Positions 57,786 to 64,000 of a DNA stretch of 64,000 nucleotides are shown one piece after another (position 1 is the first letter of the stretch; each line of letters starts with the position of its first letter). Below the pieces are notes generated by a model that saw only the letters and a list, made by a program, of their open reading frames with translations, searched no databases and had not been told where the DNA came from. This stretch comes from Reticulitermes lucifugus (taxonomy: Eukaryota > Arthropoda > Insecta > Blattodea > Rhinotermitidae), in contig JAKCWW010000395.1 of NCBI GenBank assembly GCA_026260175.1, forward strand, positions 41,523-105,522, in the 5' to 3' direction. The position numbers were made by a program, and so were the translations under genes.

Positions 57786-59595
57786 TGCAGAAATCAAGAT
57801 AAGTGATTAATCTTATATTGCTATTCGCTAACATAATCTGATGATCTGATGATTGGAAGAGTGTAGAAATTGGATCGACCTAGTGGACTGAACGGAATAG
57901 TTTATATAGTATCGCAGAGTGTACATAAATTATCTTTACAGGTGTAATTGCTAATAATAGCTTTATGAAAATACGTAGACACATTGTTGATACATCATCT
58001 GCTGGAAATTTGATTAAGGACTCCCAGTGAGCGTTAATGACATTTGTTTTCCACCTCAGTTCACCCGTATGTGTGAGTTTATGTCTCAACAGCTCAGTCG
58101 CCATGAACCCGCAGGAGAAGATGCCACCGTCGGAAACATCGAAGCCTATTTGGTACAGGCAGTTTAGGAGACCGAAGAGAGATGCAGGGCGTCCATATGT
58201 GTCTGAAGAAAATGTCGAAGGCACGCATGACGTCTTTGTTCACAATCCGTGTAAGGCGATATGAGTTTTGAACTGTGTACCCTATTGTGTTTCGACAAAC
58301 CACTCCAGGCACGATGCCTTTTGTGGGCGGTTCATGGCGACCAAGCTAACGAGTAGAAAATCTGTTACGGAAGCAGTGCGGCGCGAAACAAAGATTCCTA
58401 ACATCTACCGGGTACTCAGTTTCTGTCACAGATGATGTACAAACAGTATATCCCTGTCTCTTCATAAGGTTGTTATACGCAAGTAAACTTACAAAGATAA
58501 TTTCTATACACCCTGTACTTCCTCCCGATGAAGGAAATATACTCAGCTTTCGAAACGTATTATATATCTTGTATGTGTAAAGAGAAAGTTTAATAAACGC
58601 TGATGGACTAATCACAATTCGCAGTACAAAACATGCTTCATTATTTTGCCATTGTATAAATTGTTTATCATCTGACTGTCAGATACACATTCCTTAGTTC
58701 CACGCTTCACGGTTCTTTGCTTTGCTCCGGGATTGAAAACAGTCTCTTACAATGCTAACATTTGTGACGAAGCGTGCAAGTTGGCAAGATGGCAACAAAT
58801 TACCCGTATAAATCGTCACGTGAAGGGAAGTTGACATGGGCGATCAGCCATGACGTCAGTGTTTAATGTCATCGTCAACGCAGACCGAGTTTCTCTGTCC
58901 CTGCCAGAGTTTATGACATTTCCGGAAAGGACGAAGCAAATGGGAAAGGTGAAAGATAAAGAAGAGCTGGACTGGTTGAAAAAGAAGGAGTAGGACGATG
59001 AAGGAACGATGTTAAAGGCAGGAGACGCCAGCAAAATTGAAACTAAAAGCGCCACAACGGGGAAGAAGAGAAAATTTAATGGAAGAAAGACACGTACTGT
59101 GACCTACGTGCAACTCTGTCTGATGGATAGAAAAGGTGGAAGGAAGAAGTAATGTTAAAACAAAACCACTCAGTTTTTTGTATCACAAAGACTTACGGTT
59201 CCAGCGCAAGTTTCTGTATTTCGTAATTACCTGATGTGATGGTTCTGAAATTAAAGTAGGTAGCCATGTCACATGAAATACGTTTGTACTCTTTAAACCA
59301 CAGTGCTAACTATATGCACCTGCTTTGACGTTAAAAAGCTCTGCGTTTTGCCCACACATTAGGTTTCTTTATATGATTCTGAGAAAAATCGGTGATTATT
59401 TCCATACAGAACATAAATTTTTGGTCTTTGTAATGGAGACGTGCGCTATTTACTGTGGTGCAGGAAGTTAATATTTAAAGGCTCTTTGTACGTGATTCTT
59501 GTTTCAAAGTGTTAGGCCAAAGACACACACACACACACAAAGGTTTTACATTTTTTGTGAATAATGGAAAATGCGTAGCGAAATGTGAAGCATTT
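57786..59595. other. No gene recognised
   Basis: Chance frames; an AC run at 59522-59540. A block at about 58525-58560 with CCCGATGAAGG and TTTCGAAACGTA is faintly like the hammerhead set but does not fold convincingly. Confidence 0.35.
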
Positions 59596-59757
59596 TTGGA
59601 CTTTTTTTGTGGTGAAGGGCCCCGCAGCAGAAGCTACGGACGCACCGCAGCCTTGAGGCTTATTGTGCAACCCTGTGATGATGATTAGTTTTTTTCTTTT
59701 TTCCGTCTAATGGAGCACAGGTGGAATGAAATTGACAATGGAAAACCAAAGTACTCT
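59596..59757 (-). mobile_element. SINE family A, 5'-truncated, long tail variant
   Basis: The minus strand reads TTGGTTTTCCATTGTCAATT, CACCTGTGCTCCATTAGACG, GGGTTGCACAATAAGCCTCA, GGTGCGTCCGTAGCTTCTGC and GGGGCCCTTCACCAC, then an A run. Confidence 0.75.
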
Positions 59758-60288
59758 GGAAATAATCATAATACTGTATAATTATTTTCTCTTGCATTTG
59801 GGTGGCTCCGTAGTGATTAATCTTACCGGTTTATTCGGCAATACATTCCAGAAGTCGGTTATACTTTAATGTTATTCTTCCCAGCTTTCCTGAGTTTCCC
59901 CCTCGCAACTGATATGCAGTACTTGGACGCGATTCAATTTTGTACAGCTACAACAACAACAACAACATTTGTAATGAATCGGACGTTACCACCACAGATG
60001 CCGGATGAAATAATCGACCAGCCTTTTACAACATAGCTAACTACCCAATAGTCAACCTACCAACTCCAATACACACGGTATCATAACAACAAATATTATT
60101 CAGCTTTTTAACATTTTAACCTGTGTAAGACTTGGTTTGTAACACCGAAACAAACAGCTGCTACATTTATTCACTTTTTATCATCGTAACCAGTGTATAA
60201 CTCGATTGTAAAATTCATGTTATTCAGTTTTTTACTATTTTAACCAATTGTACCATTGGTGTAAAATATGTGTAATTTAAAATACTGA
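59758..60288. other. Diverged tandem blocks upstream of a hammerhead candidate
   Basis: Three related blocks (TATTCAGCTTTTTAACATTT at about 60088, TTATTCACTTTTTATCATCG at about 60165, TTATTCAGTTTTTTACTATT at about 60220), each followed by TAACC and GT-rich sequence, suggest an old tandem array of about 55-75-base units. Confidence 0.4.
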
Positions 60289-60333
60289 AGTCCCTGAGGA
60301 CCAACCAGGATAAGGTTCGAAACATGTAGGACT
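60289..60333 (+). ncRNA. Type-I hammerhead ribozyme candidate (solo)
   Basis: AGTCC at 60289-60293, CTGAGGA at 60294-60300, helix II AACC / GGTT (7-nt loop AGGATAA), GAAAC at 60319-60323, ATGTA, GGACT at 60329-60333. Helix I is a perfect 5-bp pair with sequence different from the other loci. The helix II closing pair is a C-C mismatch, which lowers confidence. Confidence 0.45.
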
Positions 60334-60420
60334 GTATTTCATAATTAATAGTGAATTAAAATGTACTTTCGTCGGGCTGTGTTTCACAATTAATAGTGAA
60401 TAAAAGTGTACATTTATCGG
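60332..60420 (+). repeat. Two-unit tandem repeat of about 44 bases
   Basis: CTGTATTTCATAATTAATAG…TGTACTTTCGTCGGG is followed by CTGTGTTTCACAATTAATAG…TGTACATTTATCGG. The units start right at the 3' helix I strand of the hammerhead candidate. Confidence 0.7.
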
Positions 60421-60556
60421 ACAATAAACATAGCAAATAAAATGTGCGGAATGAATAATATTAAGTTTATATCTCATGAAATACATGTGACGCATATTTT
60501 ACTATAACGTAAAATTGTACCAAAATAAAATTAGTTCTCAAAAGCTAATGTGAAGG

Positions 60557-60715
60557 TAAAACTGTCCCAGTTTACGCCGTGGAGACATATGGGGGGAGTG
60601 GAAGTATAGCTCCAATCGTTCTTAACTTCGGCATCAGATGGAGGTGATTAGCCAAACTCACTGCCTGGCCAATTTACCCAAGGTAAAACAGCCACCGGTA
60701 TCCACTAAATAGGGG
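60557..60715 (-). mobile_element. SINE family B, decayed
   Basis: The antisense order is kept: GGGGGGAGTGGAAGTATAGC, TTCTTAACTTCGGCATCAGA, TGGAGGTGATTAGCC, TGGCCAATTTACCCAAGG, CACCGGTATCCACTAAATAG. It ends next to GGCTTAGCCGAAACGTGTAG, which resembles a hammerhead 3' half. Confidence 0.5.
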
Positions 60716-61516
60716 CTTAGCCGAAACGTGTAGCACTCTTAGACAATAAAGATATTGCCTAAAATGCAGTTGTGATTGACGACCCATTTGTTCATTTTTG
60801 CACTATAATTGATATTATTTTTTCATTTGTCATAGGCTGTATATCTTTAAACAAAAGGACATTTTAAAATATTTAAGAACTTATACAATGAAATGTGCAT
60901 TAATTCTTAAACTCTTGTAAGCTTGTATCTGAACAAGATAAAAACACAGCATCTCATACAGAGTTTTTCGTTTAAAAACTAACAGCAAGCATTGTCGGAA
61001 ACCCTTAACTTCTCTCTGGAAACATAATCAAGATGCTTAAATAATATATTCAGAACAGTGGTCGATACTTTCAGCTTAAGCTATATCGTGAAAACACATT
61101 GAATGTTGATATGAAGCAAGACATGTTCATTGAGCTATAACGTGAATATTTTATGTTTATAGTTAAGATTTGAAATGGATATGCGTGTAGTTTGTGTAGC
61201 TCTGAGGTAGACCGGTTCTGTTATTCCGCTGTATCATTTTTCCTGACAATAACACACTAATTCGTATTCTACTTAACACTTCAGTTTCCTCCTCTTACCG
61301 TCTCTGCACCGTATTTACTCAAGTTGTGAACCTGTTTACCAGACACTGCAAATTATAGATTTTCGGATATATTTCATTCTCCTCGCTGTATAAACAGGGG
61401 CAGAAATAGACATGACAAGCAAAACCCTCCAGATATTTCCATTACTACAGCGGTCCTTGTTAAACATAGGCCTGTTAAAAGGGGGTGATGATAAAACGCT
61501 CTGACGCTAGGCAACA
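60716..61516. other. No gene recognised
   Basis: AT-rich; nothing further seen. Confidence 0.4.
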
Positions 61517-62355
61517 TTTCTACCGTGATATGTTCTACAGAATGTTTCCAATTTATACCGTGATATGTCATACAGAATGTTCCCAATTTATACCGTGATA
61601 TGTCATACAGAAAAATTCTTAATTTACAGTGTAATATGTTCTACAACATTTTTTAATTTATACCGCGATGTGTTCTGTAGTATGTTCCTAATTTATACCT
61701 TTATACATTATACAGAATGTTCCTAATTTATGCTGTGACATGTTCTACAGAATGCTCCTAACGTATACCGTGATGTGTTCTACAGGATATTCCTAATTTA
61801 TTCCGTGACCTGTTCTAAAGAATGTTCCTAATATATACCGTGACGTGTTCTACAGAATGGTCCTAATTGATTTTGTAATAAGTTCGACAGAATGTTCCTA
61901 TTTCATTTTGTAATACTTTCTACAGACGTTTCCTAATGTATACCGTCATACTTTCTACAGACTCTTCCTAATTTATGCCGTAATGTGTTCTATAGAATGT
62001 TCCCAATTTATACCGTAATGTGTTCTACAGAATGTTCCTAATTTATACCCTGATGTGTTCTACAGAATGTTGCTAATTCGTTTTGTAATACTTTCTACAG
62101 AGTTTTCCTAATTTATACCGTGATACTTTCTACAGCATGTTACTAATTTATACCGTAATGTTTTCTACAGAATATTCCTAATTAATTTTATGATAAGTTC
62201 TACAGAATATTCCTAATTTATTTTGTAATACTTTCTACAGAATTTTCCTAATTCATACCGTGATACGTTCTACAGAAAGTTCCTAATTTATACCGTAATG
62301 TGTTCTACAGAATGTTCCCAATTGATATAGTGATATGTTCGACAGAATCTTCCTA
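61517..62355. repeat. 35-bp minisatellite, about 24 units
   Basis: The unit is roughly AATTTATACCGTGATGTG plus TTCTACAGAATGTTCCT (35 bases), with moderate divergence between units. TTTTGTAATACTTTC variants are interspersed with ACCGTGATGTGTTC variants, hinting at a higher-order pattern. AT-rich; no frame runs through it. Confidence 0.92.
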
Positions 62356-64000
62356 TTTTGTGTTTCTAATTACAAAACCTAATATCATCCAAATTGCTGA
62401 CGATACAGTAATGCGATTTGCAGCATATTTTATTCTCAGGTGTAAAGTTTCTGAACAGTACACTACTTTGCATAGCACTTGGTGCAACAATTCGATTATC
62501 AATTTCTGTGTACGCTACAATACGTCTGATATCACAGTGTTGGTCGAGCGTGTGATTCGAGCACGTAGTGTCACTCCCGAGTCACCCCAAAGGAACAAGT
62601 ACTATAGGTTAATATCAGGTGATCGTTGAAGCCATAGGATTGGCCCTTGGCTCGAAACCAACGTCCTGGAAATGTTTGGTTTATGATCGTCAGTGCAGCT
62701 AAACTCTATTACAATATGGAACCTCTTTGTTGAAACATAATTAAAGGCTCAAGTTCGTCCACTTGTGGTGCCGCAGACACTTAAGTAAAATCCAGTTACA
62801 CTTGTGCAAATAGAGTTTCTTCTACCAAAAAACAAGTTGTAGGTCTAAGTATCTGGATGACTGACATTACCTATAGTGCCAACTATGCTGACTCCTTATG
62901 CACGTAAAGACGCGTTGTGTAAGAGGAATCACTGTGACCATGGTGACTCAAGCTGTAAGGCTTGCTATTTTCATTCGAAAAGTTCCGGCTTCACATCTAG
63001 ACCCACAGGTGGGATATCATGGCTGATAATTTTTGTCCAAATCCCTAATCCTTCCAGATACGTTCGGTACAGTATTGTTACCAAGGATTACCACTTTCTG
63101 TCTCTTTCCACTCAACTGATCATACTCTTAACAATCGTAACGTACTACGTTATATTTTCTGTGAAATTGACAGCTTCGTTAAATTAACCATTAATTAACG
63201 AATTGATTAGTAAAAAATAACCTAAAATCAACCGTCTTTTTTCACCTTGTTCCTACCAATGCTTAGATCTGCTTGTAATATGAAATATATTTCAACTGCT
63301 CAGGAATATTTTTAGACATATTTAAGCACGTACTGAGAAAGCAGTGTATTAATAGAAAACCAGATGCACCGCCAATCACAACTGTGTCTTCAGACAATAT
63401 CTTTTATGATCCAAAATGTGCTACTTGTTTCAGCTTTTTCAGGAAACCGTCATTAGGTAAGGGCTTAAGAATATAAGAGAAAAATAGGCACTTTATGTAC
63501 GAAACAGTACTATTAAAAAGGAGGACAGAACGCTCAGTCTTACGGCTATTAATATTGGTTTATTTTGTACATAGATTCCTTGTTTTTCTGTTGCATTTTT
63601 AAAGCTGATGGTGTAGTAACGCACAGGAAAATAGTTAAAAACTCTCCATTCGTGTTACTGTATCATTGAAGTTGTGATATTCATCACAAAACCGAACAAT
63701 ATGCCAAGCATGACGGAGAGTAGCATTAATGCATATAGGTTATTGCTGTCATTTATCAGCAACATTGCTAGCTACGAAGATTAGAGCTCTATCTCTGAGT
63801 CTTCCGGTTTAAGTCCAGCTTTTCCACTTGTCTAATGCACCCGGGTCGTTCCGTATGTTGAATGTTTCAAATTGCCTTCGGAAGGCGTTCGTCCGTTATT
63901 CTTGTCAGGTAATCTTCTCAGTTTGTTTTTGCTCACTTAATGGCTTCATTCAGTTTCAAATTGTTTAGTTCCTCTTCTGTTTCTTAATTTATTTTCTTGT
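62356..64000. other. No gene recognised
   Basis: Frames at 62300-62629 and 62876-63187 are about 100 codons each and unrecognised; the first starts inside the minisatellite. No repeats recognised. Confidence 0.35.

Noticed and set aside
57838-57880. CTGATGATCTGATGATTGG as a hammerhead
   Set aside because: A simple duplication of CTGATGAT; no stem II and no proper GAAAC.
1-64000. LTR retroelements, endogenous viruses, Polintons or CRISPR arrays
   Set aside because: No gag, integrase, protease, envelope or capsid-like peptide, no long direct terminal repeats and no spaced repeat array were recognised; the tandem arrays have no unique spacers.

Overview
The window looks like gene-poor, AT-rich intergenic or intronic DNA from a large, repeat-laden arthropod genome. 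My best guess is a cockroach or termite (Blattodea). The guess rests on the LINE peptides (for example MRWAGHVARMED and GVRQGCCLSPILFN) and on a SINE with a tRNA-like head reading TGGCTCAGGCGGTTAGTCGC, which I associate from memory with cockroach sequence. I found no intact host protein gene, no true tRNA or rRNA gene, no CRISPR array and no recognisable LTR or viral element. Nearly all open reading frames are short chance frames or shadows of repeats.

Layout. 0-2.6 kb: a jockey-like LINE reverse-transcriptase fragment running off the left edge, SINE family B, and a LINE family 1 tail. 2.6-6.8 kb: no genes, one perfect short hairpin. 6.8-7.6 kb: a TACAG-ended MITE with a LINE family 1 fragment inserted in it. 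8-16 kb: LINE tails, microsatellites, a hammerhead ribozyme candidate at 12.0 kb, a palindrome at 13.7 kb, a tRNA-headed SINE at 14 kb, an 82-bp hairpin MITE at 15.75 kb and a Helitron helicase remnant at 16.2 kb. 19-25 kb: SINE A, a mariner remnant between inverted repeats, and LINE family 2 with its reverse-transcriptase domain (minus strand). 25.2-27.3 kb: two fold-back elements whose arms carry hammerhead-like motifs pointing outward. 27.8-41 kb: interleaved LINE, SINE and MITE copies, a second 82-bp hairpin MITE and a mariner transposase remnant. 42.4-43.2 kb: a 32-bp minisatellite. 44.2-44.8 kb: a hAT-like MITE. 48.2-48.7 kb: a 466-bp near-complete palindrome with a hammerhead motif in each arm. 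49.5-64 kb: more SINE copies, another hammerhead candidate at 60.3 kb and a 35-bp minisatellite at 61.5-62.4 kb.

The most interesting signal is a family of type-I hammerhead ribozyme candidates with a tiny palindromic helix III (ACAUGU or similar). Across four loci the core reads CUGANGA...GAAAC, and N is A, U, C and G in the different copies; N is the one tolerant core position. Helices I and II change by compensating pairs between loci. Three of the elements are head-to-head fold-backs with one outward-facing motif per arm. Hammerheads with short helix III are known from Penelope-like retroelements and metazoan retrozymes; the fold-back arrangement is what deserves a closer look.

Everything here was read by eye. 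Boundaries of diverged repeats are approximate (usually within 10-20 bases), and family names such as 'LINE family 1' or 'SINE A' are labels for this window only.
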